From assembly GCF_000972845.2 (NCBI RefSeq), contig NC_040028.1, positions 8,485,198 to 8,549,197 on the forward strand: a stretch of 64,000 nt of DNA. The letters are read 5' to 3'. The position numbers and the translations under genes were made by a program. The notes beneath the pieces were generated by a model that saw nothing but the letters and a program-made list of their open reading frames with translations, was not told the DNA's origin and ran no database searches. Shown one piece after another: positions 51,215 through 62,630 of this stretch. Numbering within the stretch: the stretch's first letter is position 1; each line of letters opens with the position of its first letter. This stretch comes from Larimichthys crocea (lineage: Eukaryota > Chordata > Actinopteri > Sciaenidae).

Positions 51215-51500
51215 TTTGAAGTGTTTTGGACAGGGGACTTCCAGGAGGATAATGTACCACATCACAAAGCACTCGTCACCTCAGCATGGCCCCAGGAACA
51301 TGACAGATACTTCAGTTTATTACAGTGGACTGCAGAGTCTGCAGATGTCAGCCCAGTATAATACATCTGGGATGAAGTGCAGAATGTCTGTATGACCAAA
51401 CAATCTGCCAGATGCTACTGAATCAGCGTGGACCCCTGGACGACTCTATTAATCCAGAATTTAGCCTCTTCGGACTACGATGCTGTGACACCTTGGTGCA
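51215..51500 (+). pseudogene. Decayed Tc1/mariner-like transposase fragment
   Basis: The nucleotide order 'cacatcacaaagcact', 'ccaggaacatgaca', 'gtctgcagatgtcagcccag' and 'catctgggatgaagt' resembles the region of Tc1-like transposase genes encoding the HDNA...SPDLNPIEHLWD segment. Frames are broken. The identification is by remembered family pattern, not alignment. Confidence 0.45.
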
Positions 51501-53163
51501 AACATCAAACAATCATTCAGCAGATTTCATATTTTTTAGTGTGTTGAGGCTGTGAGAAATGATTTAGTCTCTTGCAAAATAAAAATAATTGTATTCTGTA
51601 AGAAAATCTTAAACAATAGGTCATAAACGTTCCCCAAAACATCTTTATGTTTAATGAAAAATTTTCTTTTCTGTGTCCTATTTTAAAGTGAAGATTGCAT
51701 CTGCCATCTAGGAGCTACCATGGCAACAGCCCTCACTGTGAGCACTTGCTGAAGAAATTGCAACAATGGGAGTCGTGTTTTTATATTAGATTAATGCCAA
51801 ATCATGTCAGCATTTTGTGGAAATTATCTTTTCAGTGAGACAGCCGCATGATCAGGCTATCAAAATAATATGATGCTCTTAATGTACTATTGTTTTTCAG
51901 CATCTGAAGGTTGTGGACTGGAGGTACAGTATGTATCAATGTGCTGGCATTTCATTTTGTGGCTGATTTATCTCCCTGAAATGTACCCAGACTGTGGGCA
52001 ACAACAAAAAAAGTGCCTACCTCAAAGCGAGGATGACCTTGAGAGGAAAGCCAAAACCCCTCAGCCAGCCGGTGCCAAATTCATTTCATCCCTGATGAAA
52101 AGAGGTTTTTGAATCTTTCAACCAGCAGAGGACTGATAGATGATTTCTGGAGTTTCACAGAGTTTCAAAATTGGGTAATAAGAGGAAGTTAGGCTTCACT
52201 GTCCTTCACACACACACACTTTCAACACATTTCAATGATGCTGATAAAAAGCTGCCAGCAGCCGGGACACTTTGGAGAGCTGTGTCTTGATGTCTTCTTG
52301 TAGAGTGCTCTCTGCGTGTTACTCTTTATATGAATGTGCTGACGGCTGGTCAGTTTTCTCTCTGAGTGAGAGCTTTGTGTTGTACAGATATGGCTGGTTT
52401 GTTCTAGGTCACACTGCAGAGAGATCCATTTGGGGCACAGGAAGTTATATTGATCCAGATCCAGAGACCAGTGCCAACTGCCACAACTCCTCGCAGCCTA
52501 TTGTTATTAAAATATGCATCACAATTACCATATCCATCCAAGGACAAGCATTTTTACACAGAGGTCTTGGTCAGAGTTTACTTTCAGTAGTTAATCCCCC
52601 TGGGAGCATGAACATGCTCCTATCAGATCTTCCTCTATAAGACCATGAGATATCTTGCATATTAAGTTGACACCTTGGCCTCAGAGTGGCACCAGAGGAA
52701 AGGTCAGTATCTGATTCATCTAAATGGGACATCAATTTCTGGGGAGCATGCTCAGCAAATTTCATGGTAATCTGTATTTCCCATTCCTTGTGTGACATTT
52801 TATCCTGATGGTTGAACACGAGCAAATGTCATTGTGTCAAAGATAATTAGGGTTCATCTTCTGGGGATCATAAATAGACAATGGTAGTCTGGATTCTTCT
52901 TCTTCCTCCTCTTATTGTTGTTCTTCGTGTTCTTGTTCTTCTTAAACTTTTTTGTTCTTCTTCTTCCTCCATCTTCAAAACAACCATTAAGATGGCAAAA
53001 TGCCCTCTGTGAATGACTGTAACTTGTATTATTGAAACTTGATTTCATATATATTTCATTTAGAAAGCATATTATATAGAAGAGGCTATGGAGTGCACAT
53101 ACATTTATTTTACTTCATGGTATTTCATCCAGGTATTTCATCATGTCCAGTTCTAGTAGTTGT

Positions 53164-53177
53164 CCACAAGGTGGCAG
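53164..53177 (+). promoter_or_regulatory. CTCF-like core motif
   Basis: CCACAAGGTGGCAG fits the CTCF core (CCASNAGRKGGCRS) closely. It lies in the head-to-head spacer between tsc22d1 and gtf2f2. Binding is not shown by sequence alone. Confidence 0.35.
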
Positions 53178-53274
53178 TACATACAAATCAGCTGCAGTGG
53201 TAAAGAGCAATCTTTAAATTATTCCAGATACCAACACAACTAAATAAGGATAGATTAAAGATAATCTGTGTTGG

Positions 53275-53460
53275 GTGTTTGTTAGCTCAGTGGGTAGAGC
53301 ATCCACCCCATATACAAAGGCTCAGTCTTTGCTGGAGTGGCCCAGGTTTTAAATCCGACCTGTGGCCCTTTGCTGCATGTCATTCCCCACCTTTCCCCAC
53401 ATTTCTGTCACTCTTCAGTTGTCTCTATAGAATAAAGCTTGAAAAGGCAAAAAAATCTTC
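53275..53460 (+). mobile_element. tRNA-derived SINE
   Basis: GTTAGCTCAGTGGGTAGAGC is an A-box-bearing tRNA-like start. GGTTTTAAATCC is a decayed B box. The body 'ctttgctgcatgtcattccc' and a tail with 'aataaagcttgaaaaggc' follow. It is a SINE rather than a tRNA gene, because the B box is mutated and no cloverleaf 3' half follows. Confidence 0.75.
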
Positions 53461-55392
53461 ATCCAGATCTCTTTAGGATCCACATGGATTAAAGAAAACT
53501 CATCATGGTTTACTCACCAGCGAGCAATGTTTTATTTGACCTCTAAAAATAAATAAATAATAATAAAAAAAAAAGAAACAAAATCAAATTTCAAAAATCA
53601 CATCAGCCTGTAGAAACAGACTCTATTCAAGCTTGATTAAGAAGTTCAGCCGTAGATGATAACTTTAATGTATCATTAAATAAACTAAGAGTTTTTTTCT
53701 TTTGTTTTATATTTTCAGTATTGTTATAAATCCTTTATTTTCCTTCTTCGTGTTTTCTGATGCAGTTTTTAAGCACACTAATTACATGTGCACACCCCAA
53801 TGATTCATGTTAATGACCATGAAAGCTAATCTTGATTTACTTTGGTCTCAAGCTTTACATACATAATTTATTCAGTGAAATAATTAGTGCACTGTTGAAC
53901 TGGCTTACCTCTTCAGGCATCATATATTAATGACATTTTATATTATTATATAGATTAAGTGTGCAAAAACTCTCCGATTTGAGGCTAAATGGTTTTCGTT
54001 TATATTTTTATAGGCTGAAAGACAGACCATATACCACATTAGCATATATTTGATGGTTATTTACAACTGTCAGGACTCAACAGGAGACAGTGATGGATGG
54101 AAATTTGATTAATTTCATTTGATTGCTCATAGGACTGAGAGGGGAGACTGTGGAAATGGACGTAATGAAACATTTAAAATATAAACAGGAGAAATGTGTA
54201 AAATAATATCTGAGGTTTCACGTGTCATAATATCAGGTCCTTAGGAAAGATTGAGACAGTTCCTGCTGCAGGACCAACTGGACTGTTGACAGCATCGTTG
54301 TGAAAGACTGCAGGTTTTCTGTTGATCCACACGGTGATGCTACCAGCCTCTGTTAAACATTAAGGAGACAACAGTTTAAAAGGCATTTCATTCAAAGAAA
54401 TACATAATGATAAATGACAAAGGCCATTCTAATACATACAGTTATATTTATTCATAGAAACACAAGAAAACAGGCAACAGGTGTTTCATATATAAATTTA
54501 AATATTCAATTTTAGTGTAGTTTTATACCACATATTTAAAAATGTAAATGTTTTTTCAACACTTTATTATTGCTGGTAACTGTTTATGTTACAGTTCACT
54601 AAATCATAAATGCAAACTGCCTTGTTGATTTGTTCCCTCAGTCCAAATTCACTGCCTTGTTAATCATTTTGGCAAGTGTGTAAACAGTCTGCCTAATGAT
54701 ACTGTTTATATTTACCATGCCGTCGTAGACTTTTAATTTTCTGTATCAATGATGTTTGATATTGTTTTGATGTATGAATATTTCAGTATCGTTTGAATCT
54801 TTTGTTGAATATGTAAAAAGATGGAGGGCATTTCAAACAGATTATGAAGGATCATTATTTCCAGGCTCTAACAGTGAGATTTGCTTTTAGTTTGGCAGTT
54901 TACATGTTTACATATTAATGATCAAAGAAACTTGTGTGCTATAATCTATCTAGAAAGCCACCTACAGCATGCTTGATCCTGGACTTTAGTGGCCTGATAA
55001 TCAGACTGAAGTACAACATCTTGCCGGTTCCTGAACCTCTGCAATCTCATTAAATGAACACTTGGGAAGCACTTATACATATAAAAGGTTTTATAACTTC
55101 CCTTCTATGTGTATGACATTTAAAGATATGTAGGCATACATAATTTTCATACTAAAATTCATTTGCATGTTATTATCCTCAGTCAGTCTGTACTGAACTC
55201 CCCCCTCTGTCTGTTGTCACCTATTGGTTTGCTATTGATACTCTGCCCTCATGTACTGTACCTGCATGTCATTTATTGTGGTTTAGTTTTTAATGTGTCA
55301 GACTTGATTCATGTGTCTAATATATTGTGCATGATCTTTATGTCTATGCTTCTGCTTTGCATGTTTCAGTTAATGTCTAACAATGTTGTCCA

Positions 55393-55468
55393 TCTTATCT
55401 TATCTTATCTTATCTTATCTTATCTTATCTTATCTTATCTTATCTTATCTTATCTTATCTTATCTTAT
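55393..55468. repeat. (TCTTA)15 microsatellite
   Basis: Perfect pentanucleotide units, followed about 55 bp later by an AAAAC-type run (55523-55562). Confidence 0.97.
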
Positions 55469-55562
55469 GGGGTTGTTAGGCACCACATGATTCAGGACAT
55501 TTAAATAAATCAAATCAATCAAAACAAAACAAAACAAAACAAAAACAAACAAAAAACAAAAC

Positions 55563-56010
55563 AAAGTCACCTGTCTGTTTATCTGTATGGTTGTTTTGGC
55601 TTTGCATGTGAGTACACATGTATGAACTTCATCAGTAAACTTGAGTCTAATTTGGATCAGAACACAAAACTAAATGCGCTACCTAAAATAAAAGAACTCC
55701 TTTAGAATAAATATCTTTTCTGTCATCACACAACTCTCTCTGCTTTCTTTAACTGTTCTTGCTCAATACCTTTGTAATTTTAACTGTATATTCTGTTTTT
55801 AGAGAGAATTTGTATCATCTAACAGAAATGTTTTAATGTGTGTCTCTGTAAATAAATAAATAAAACAAATAATATAATAAAGTTCAGTTGTATAAAGAAG
55901 AAATGGCTGAAATGAAGAAATAAAATAATGAATAAAAATTAGACCATTTTATATTATAAACCTGTGGCCTACAGTTTGTAGTCTTACTGTACAGGCGTTT
56001 CTATTACGGA
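55563..56010. other. AT-rich intergenic stretch
   Basis: Nothing recognisable apart from short A-rich runs. Confidence 0.5.
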
Positions 56011-56974
56011 GTTTTATTTTGAAAGATGAAACAGGAGAACTTTTATTTTGTAGTTTTTCTCCTTAATTTGACTAAATTGAGCCATTGACCGGACCGCAGT
56101 TTGCTTGAGAGGCACCTGGCTGCAGACCTCCACTGTCACACACCTCCACTGTCAGGTCCGGAAGTGATGACTTTTTTTGGGGGGTGGGGAGGTGGAGAGG
56201 ACATTTTGAGAGGGTCATTTTCATTTTCAGATGAAAATTACCCTTTTCATTTTCAGATGAAAATGATTTTCAGATGCCTCACTGAGCAGGTTGGTCCGTT
56301 GGTGCGTTACGTTAACGCGTCCGCCATATTGGATGTGGCAGATCTGCCCGTAAACTAATAACAGGAAATGGACTGAACTTCATAAAGCGCCTTTCTACAA
56401 AGTTCTTCAAGTGAATGTCTCTTATACACCCATTCACACACACACTAATATATCTGGGAAACAAACAGGCACCAAAAACAACGTATGTAACTTTTAAAGT
56501 GATGATTATAAATGTTTACTCCTTATGTAAGCACCAAACCAACGTATGTATTTTTCTAATGCTGAGTGTTTACAGCTACTAATGTATGTAACACTGTTAC
56601 TGTGATGATAAATATTGAAATATTTATATTTAACATTTAATCTGTGTCTATAATAACCAGATCCCGAAATAGTTTACTATAAAAACAATATATACAATAG
56701 ACCGGGAATTGAAAGATTTTATGTCATTGTTTACTAATTAATTCATTTGTGAGGAAAACAATTCAACCGGAAGTGCATTCACAAATTCACGATTTTATTT
56801 TGAAATGTGTCCCTTGCATTTCCGGGCCTGACAGTGGAGGTCTGCAGTTTTATTTTGAAATGTATCCCGTTCATTTCCGGGCCTGACAGTGGAGGTACCT
56901 GACAGTGGAGGTCTGCAGCCAGCATCTCTTGGTTTGCTTTGCTCCTGTTTACCTTCACCACATTTAACGAAACA
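56011..56974 (+). promoter_or_regulatory. gtf2f2: gtf2f2 promoter region with repeated ETS modules
   Basis: Contains ETS-type cores CCGGAAGTG (56158-56166), ACCGGAAGTG (near 56767) and two TTTCCGGG sites inside a 55-bp tandem repeat (56793-56847 and 56848-56896). A YY1-like CCGCCATATTGG lies near 56321. The left arm at 56121-56166 is an inverted copy of the right-hand module. There is no TATA box, as is usual for general-factor genes. ETS/GABP control is inferred from motifs. Confidence 0.6.
56350..56450 (+). repeat. Dispersed repeat family R6, copy in the gtf2f2 upstream region
   Basis: 'ggaaatggactgaacttcat', 'aaagcgcctttcta' and 'acccattcacacacacac' match the family at 50888-50975. Confidence 0.6.
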
Positions 56975-57040
56975 ATGTCAGAGAAAACGGAGGTTAATCT
57001 GTCTGGAGTCAAACAGAGTCAGGGCGTGTGGCTTGTAAAG
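56975..57040 (+). CDS. gtf2f2: gtf2f2 coding exon 1
   Basis: 22 codons from ATG (context ACA-ATG-T, -3 A) to GTAAAG|GTTTGT. No other in-frame start with conserved residues lies upstream. Confidence 0.93.
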
Positions 57041-58621
57041 GTTTGTCCACCTGCAGATTATTAAATTATTAAATTAAAACGATGTTTATCGGTTAACACC
57101 CGAGCTGACGGGTTTTACAGGTGACTTCCGGTAATGAGGTGAAACTTAAGTTAACTAATGTCAGCAGTTTTACTAATTAAAAAAACAATTTAATCCAGGT
57201 CACTTTTATTTACTATTTACTTACTTTACTAAGTACATCATCACAGCTGCTGTGCAGTTATTATTAAAACTTAAATGTCCTCTTTATTGTCTCTTACCAG
57301 GTTCCAAAGTATTTATCTCAGCAGTGGGACAAAGCCACAGAAAAGGGGGATGTTGGAAAGATTAGCATCGGGAAGTATGTTGTAAAAATGTTAATTTAGA
57401 AGATTTTAATAATACATGCTTTTAAATCATGTCACTTTTTTATTTCTGTCCTCTGTCTGACAGGAAGCAAGGCAAAACAGAGGTGAGACGTCTCTGAAAT
57501 ACATTTTGAAACACAAATTGATTAATTTTAATTTTAAGACACATACTATCAAAATATTACTAGTTTTGCATTTCCTGTAATATCTTATTTCAATGTCAGC
57601 TTGATGTCCCCCCGTGTAAACTATCTGTAGTTCAACAGGGTCGGCCTACGCTGCTGGACTTTAATGTCTGTCATATTAGTGGTACTGTAAGAAACAAATA
57701 TTTTTTGAGGTGGTACATGGTGTGAAAAGTTTGACAGTAGCTGCTGTAGGCAAAAGGTCTGTGAAGGTCCTGGTCCAAGCTTGTCCAGGTTATCCTTCTT
57801 TGTAGATCTGTGAAGACATTTTACCTCTCATCCAAGAGGCGTCTTCAGTTTTGACTGAGTTGAGGCTGGCTACAAACTGAGTCTCCATAAGCCACCATGT
57901 TAAAATGTCCAACATCTCAGCAGAAATAAACATGTTTACAGCTTGGTATAAAAAACAGTTTTGGTCTCTATAGCTAGTTTCCCTGTTCAATACAACTGTA
58001 CTGAGTGTGGTTTTTTTATTTAATTCACCTGTTCAAATTATATTAAATGTGCATAATTAACAGCATGCCTGCTTGAATGACAGGTAGATTCTGTTACAGA
58101 TGGCTTGTTTGAGCAACCAGGCTTCATTAAGCCCGCCTCAGGTTTGCCAATGATTCACGTCTTTAACAATGTGTTAATTTTTAGATTAGCTGGGAGGTGC
58201 CAAAGATAGAATTGCCAAGATGGTGGCGACCAAAGCCACCGCACTCCTACTGGAGTATGATGTGGCGTCACCTATGGGTGATGTCAAAGATATGCCATCT
58301 ATACTTTATACTATCTGTGGTATTTAGCAGACAGATCTAAAGAAGCCTCTTAGTTGAGAGGTGAAACATCTTTACGGATCTACAAACAAGTCCAGTTTCC
58401 TCAGATTTAACCCTTCTCAAAGAAACGACCAAAAAATCTATATGCCATCTTTCCTTGACTCTGCTGTGTTTCTCAGGTACGTTTCAGTCTGAATGAGGAG
58501 CTGACTGTGCTGGGTGCTGTGGGGGAGAAGGACGTATCACTGCAGGTCCCAAAGGATCATCCCTTTACGATGCACACAGTGGGTGGACAGACCATGGCTG
58601 TCTTCAGTCAGAGTGACACAG
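56975..58621 (+). CDS. gtf2f2: TFIIF subunit beta (RAP30), first four coding exons, partial
   Basis: The spliced coding parts are 56975-57040, 57301-57374, 57464-57482 and 58477-58621, 304 nt giving residues 1-101 of a protein of about 249 residues in human. The N-terminus reads MSEKTEVNLSGVKQSQGVWL, then VKVPKYLSQQWDKA; human has GVWLVKVPKYLSQQWAKA. The fourth exon includes VGGQTMAVFSQ, matching human VGGQTLTVF. This part forms the N-terminal dimerisation fold that pairs with RAP74 in TFIIF. The complex recruits RNA polymerase II to promoters and suppresses non-specific binding. The linker and C-terminal winged helix lie beyond 64000. All visible introns are GT-AG and keep frame. The final visible donor (ACAG|GTCAGT) shows that the gene continues. 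Confidence 0.94.
57301..57374 (+). CDS. gtf2f2: gtf2f2 coding exon 2
   Basis: Acceptor CTCTTACCAG; codes VPKYLSQQWDKATEKGDVGK and ISIG plus two bases; donor AA|GTATGT. Confidence 0.94.
57464..57482 (+). CDS. gtf2f2: gtf2f2 coding exon 3 (19-nt micro-exon)
   Basis: Acceptor CTCTGTCTGACAG and donor GAG|GTGAGA enclose 19 nt that complete a Lys codon and add KQGKTE, matching human TQGRTE. The intron before it is only 89 nt. Confidence 0.88.
57735..57850. repeat. R4 segment, left flank of nested R1
   Basis: 'gtagatctgtgaagacattt', 'catccaagagg' and 'cgtcttcag' match 13780-13925 in the same orientation. Confidence 0.7.
57859..58320 (+). repeat. Dispersed repeat family R1, forward copy inside gtf2f2 intron 3
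   Basis: Near full length, from 'tgaggctggctacaaactga' to 'catctatactttatac'. Confidence 0.78.
58330..58432. repeat. R4 segment, inverted right flank of nested R1
   Basis: 'gaagcctctta', 'gagaggtgaaacatcttta' and 'ggatctacaaacaagtccag' are the reverse complement of the R4 type at 57735-57850. Confidence 0.7.
58477..58621 (+). CDS. gtf2f2: gtf2f2 coding exon 4
   Basis: Acceptor TGTGTTTCTCAG; codes VRFSLNEELTVLGAVGEKDV, SLQVPKDHPFTMHTVGGQTM and AVFSQSDT plus one base; donor G|GTCAGT. An R4 repeat lies only about 40 bp upstream. Confidence 0.92.
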
Positions 58622-58805
58622 GTCAGTCTCCAGCCCAGCTGTTCCAGCCCTCGCCTATTTCTTTTGTGCTGTATAATGTCATCCAAGAACAGATGGTTGA
58701 TACTGGCTAAAGGGTTCAAACTGAAATAGATCTGACTGCGAAGATGAGTCATGGTCCACAGGGCAGTGTGGTTTGTGAGCTAAACAAAACTCTGTATTAT
58801 AACAT

Positions 58806-59080
58806 AAGATGAGATGAGACAGCCTTTATTGAACCCACAACAGGGAGATTCACATTATACGAGGTGGATAAGAAACACATTCATAAATAGGGGTACACCC
58901 TGGTGGTTCAAATGGTAGAGTGGGCTCCCCAGAAACCTGGTTTCAACTCCGGCCTTGTAACGTCTTTACTGCTCCTGGTGCTTAGATCCAGCTCTGCATC
59001 CCTGTCATCATCTTCTCACTTCAGCATCAATCTCCAGTCTTTCCACAGAGAGTGCCAGTTCTGCAGTTCTCAAGTATAAA
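58806..59080 (+). repeat. LINE-tail and tRNA-like SINE debris
   Basis: 58806-58870 ('cagcctttattgaacccaca') resembles a LINE 3' tail. From about 58887, 'tggttcaaatggtagagtgg' and 'ggtttcaactccgg' look like the A and B boxes of a tRNA-derived SINE. Confidence 0.5.
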
Positions 59081-60546
59081 CGAGAGGTCACCCGATGTAT
59101 CATGAAGTAGTTCTTATAACAGTAGAAATCACTAATCTCCGTATAGTTCCAAGTCCATGTTTGCACATAAAATCGATGTAGACTGGTGCTGAAAAATCAT
59201 GAAAAAAACCCCCAGAGAAGCTTGATAATGAATCCATCTGAAAAATTTCAACAAAATTAGGCTTTACATGTTCAGCCGACAGTTTAAAGACTGACAAGAG
59301 AAAGTGTTAAGGAAATGGTTTATATGTATTCTTTGAGAACAGTATTCTGCAAGATATAAAAGCGCATTAACGTATTTTAAAGATAAGTTTAGAGTTTGGG
59401 TAACTTTCTTCGCACTGTGTTAAACATAGTATTAGTTATAAATAAGAGGAATCATGCATTGTTTTTAAATCGTGCTATATCAAGTAAAAAACAAAAAAAA
59501 ACGTCTTGACTAAGGTTGATCAAGAAACAAATCCTGGAGCTGTTTTCTTGACAGCTTGTAGAGAAAACCAACACTCACTGTAAGTTTACCCAGGATAAAG
59601 TGGCACATGACATTACAGATTAAACTAACCTCAGTTCTTCAGAGTTCATTGGATTTCTTTCTCTGAAAGATGACTGGTGTTGTTAGGGCCTACTTTGATT
59701 GCACTGTAAAATTAATGAGAATACTCAGAGTGGGTTCTGATTTATGGAGAACATTTGCTGCCAGGCATGATGTGTCATACATATACATGAGCCAGAGGGA
59801 TTTGCAGGGATTTGCATCAGACCCAGTTTAAAAATAACTATAACTGTATGACTGGGTGTCTATGAAGGTGTGATCCAAGAATCACAATAAAATTATATTT
59901 TTAATGTGAATGAAATGAAATGAAATAAAGTTCCATGATTCGGTGAAAACTTTAGTGGAACACTACATAAATAGCAGGTTGCTCCCTGTTCAAATCAGTA
60001 AAATGTCAGAAGCACTTCTGTACCTCTCAGGGTGCCACTGCTCATGAACAAGCAAATCACTGCTTCTCATGGTATTTTTCAAGAGCTGATAAGGGCGGAT
60101 GTAATTGGGGGTTGTTGGTATAAAAACAAAAAACATGTTTTGAGCAAAGCTCAATTATGTTCAAAGTAGTTTAATGTGCAAATCTTGACTGGATGGTAAG
60201 TTAGAAAAAGTCTAGCCACTTTGGTGGACGCAAGAGTGACACGACTTAATACAGAGAGCAGTGAAAACATGTACATTATAATACAGAGAATAGTTCTGAG
60301 ACCACATGACATATGCTTTAATTTCTGTGCTACAACTGATAGTTGTGAGTCTGTCATGGTGTCATAGCCCCTGCGGTATTTGTCAATGCTGCATGTGGAT
60401 GGCAGTGACAAAGGCAATGAGCTGTGTTTTGTATCAATCTGGCTGCTCTGGTTGACAGGAAGAGGCTGCGGAAGCCAAACCATGTCTGTGGATGGCTATA
60501 GATTGAGATGTTAATGCAGCATGAGTTTAAATCAAGAGACGACCTC

Positions 60547-61020
60547 CGTGGCTGTGAAGTGAAGCCGAAAACTGCATTTCATTGAACGTCCACTTGAGGC
60601 TGGCTACAGAAGTGAGTCAGTCTCCGTAAGCCCTCATATTAAAACGTCAAATATTTAAATATTTACAGCCTGGTACAAAAACAGTTTGGGTCTCTATAGC
60701 AGACTCCCACATTTGTGACAACCCTATGAGGGTGGATTTTATATAACTCACCTGTTCAAGGCTTAAAGTTATGCAGCGTGGACGCTTTGATTGACAGCTA
60801 GTGCCGTTACAGATGGCTTGTTTGAGCAACAGGGTGTCATTCGGCCCGCTTCAGGTCCGTCGACAATCCACGTCTTTGACTATTTTTAGATTAGCTGGGA
60901 GGTGGTAGAGGCAGGACTGCTAATGTGACAGCCAGAGCCTCCACACTCTGAGCTTCACAACAGCTCTTTAGAAACCTGTTGGTGACGTCACATGTACGCC
61001 ATCCATTCTTTGTGCTGTCA
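60547..61020 (+). repeat. Dispersed repeat family R1, most complete copy
   Basis: About 474 bp with all landmarks in order: 'tgtgaagtgaagccgaaaac', 'ccacttgaggctggctacag', 'gtctctatag', 'ttgattgacag', 'ggcttgtttgagcaac', 'ttagattagctgggaggt' and 'gtgacgtcacatgtacgcc'. No open frame of note. Eight or more copies in this window. Confidence 0.8.
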
Positions 61021-62439
61021 GTAATTTAAAATAATTTCCATGTCTGTAGTTATATTGGAGTCATTTTGTTATTCAGTGCGTGTTTGATCAATTTTAGTAT
61101 TTCAGGTCTTCAGTACAAAGTAAATTTCATACAATTACCATTGTGTTGTCATTGTTGTAGCCTTGTTGTAGCCTATTTTGATGTGTGCTACAGGTAATAT
61201 GTGTGTGTGTGTGTGTGTGGTGAGTTTCTCACCCAACGTGTGTCTGTGTGAGTTTTTTGTTCGATCATAGTCGTTTTGTTTCATATTTATTCATTCACCA
61301 TATGAGGCTTTTGGTATTAACATTCATCATTTTTCTGCAGCATTTCACATTGGAAACATCTTCAAGTTCTCTCAAGTGGCATTTTTTGTTGTTGGATTGA
61401 CACTACAATCATTTTTTTTGGTCTTCTTTGGTGCAGTCAGATTGCATGTAGTCAGGTACTGAAGAGGATCACAAAGCCAGACTCCCTCTGTGACCAGGTT
61501 AAAGTTTAGTACTGAATCTTTCATATGTGGTATGTGGTACTTTATCCTACTGCTTCATAGAAAAGGGGAAGGAAGCATACAGTGAAATAATCGTCCTGCT
61601 TCTCGATGTGTACGTCAGTACAAGGAGCAAAGGGAGCGAGCTGTGAATCAGCTCTCAAAATGATTTGAATTATGAGAAACTGGAAAACATAACAACATAA
61701 TTTTCCCATTAAGCAGCTGAGCAGACAGTAAAGCAAAGCACAGGAAACCTCAGGGCACATCATTTAGATTATTTCTAGAGAGAAACCCCTGAAACATATT
61801 TTATATATCCATGTTTTAGAATAAAAGTAATGTTTTTTGTAACGCTGGTGCATCTGTTTATTATCATATCGTCTATACCGGCTCACGTCAGGTTTTTGCT
61901 GCATCTCGTCCCTCCTCTCTCTCCTCCGCTTATTATTATTTTCTGTCAGTAAGGACTAAAATGCCCCCCAAAATCTTAAAAAACCTGAATGTTTTCTTTC
62001 TGTAACATAGCAAAAAAAGGTAGCACAAAGAAAACAATATTATTCTGGACTAGAGCGACAGTGGATCGTTCAGTGGCTTTCTGTGCAGTCATATCACATG
62101 ATCATGTTGTATAGGGAAACTGTTGGATAAATGTTTTCATAACATCATTAAAATCTGTAGTGGCACAGTTGGACTGCAGAAATAATTTGTTGTTGTGTCT
62201 AGGAGAAATAATAAACACTGAGCCTTGTGGCCTCTGCTGCAGAGCTTCTTCCTCGGCTTGTTGTTGGGTCTGGCCCGGTGTCCTGAGGGCTGCTATTCTG
62301 CAGCACTTCTTGTGTGGGTGTTTTTCTTCCTCTTTCTCTCTTGCCGTCTGCCTCTGGCAGGCTAGTATTAGAGAACATTGGCCTTCTCGACGTTTGACAA
62401 CCAATCAATGGAACGATTACAGTCATGTGACTTTATAAA

Positions 62440-62630
62440 TTTTACAACCCCATTCCAAAAGAAATAGTCGGGACACTGTATAAAATGTAAATTAAAGTAG
62501 AATGCAGTGAACTGCAAATCCTTTTAGACCTATGTTCAATTAAAAACAGTACAAAGATATTTAATATTTAAATTGATAAACCTTATTGTTTTTTGTGAAT
62601 TTACAGGTCAGTTTTCTAATCTAACTTAAC
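62440..62630 (+). repeat. Fish DNA-transposon-like repeat fragment
   Basis: 'acaaccccattccaaaagaa', 'gggacactgta', 'gaactgcaaatcc' and 'gataaaccttattgtttttt' resemble a very common nonautonomous repeat of fish genomes. The right half is missing. Class not assigned. Confidence 0.55.

Larger units (their letters stand above)
51501..55380. other. Intergenic stretch, no gene
   Basis: Contains a CTT-rich tract (52893-52970), a CTCF-like core (53164-53177), a tRNA-derived SINE (53275-53460) and AT-rich background. Confidence 0.6.
57483..58476 (+). other. gtf2f2: gtf2f2 intron 3, mostly a nested repeat
   Basis: From about 57735 to 58432 the intron is an R1 copy (57859-58320) flanked by inverted R4 segments. 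No coding content. Confidence 0.75.

Noticed and set aside
53279..53360. Possible tRNA gene
   Set aside because: The A box is good, but the B box is mutated and a SINE body and AATAAA tail follow, so it is a tRNA-derived SINE.
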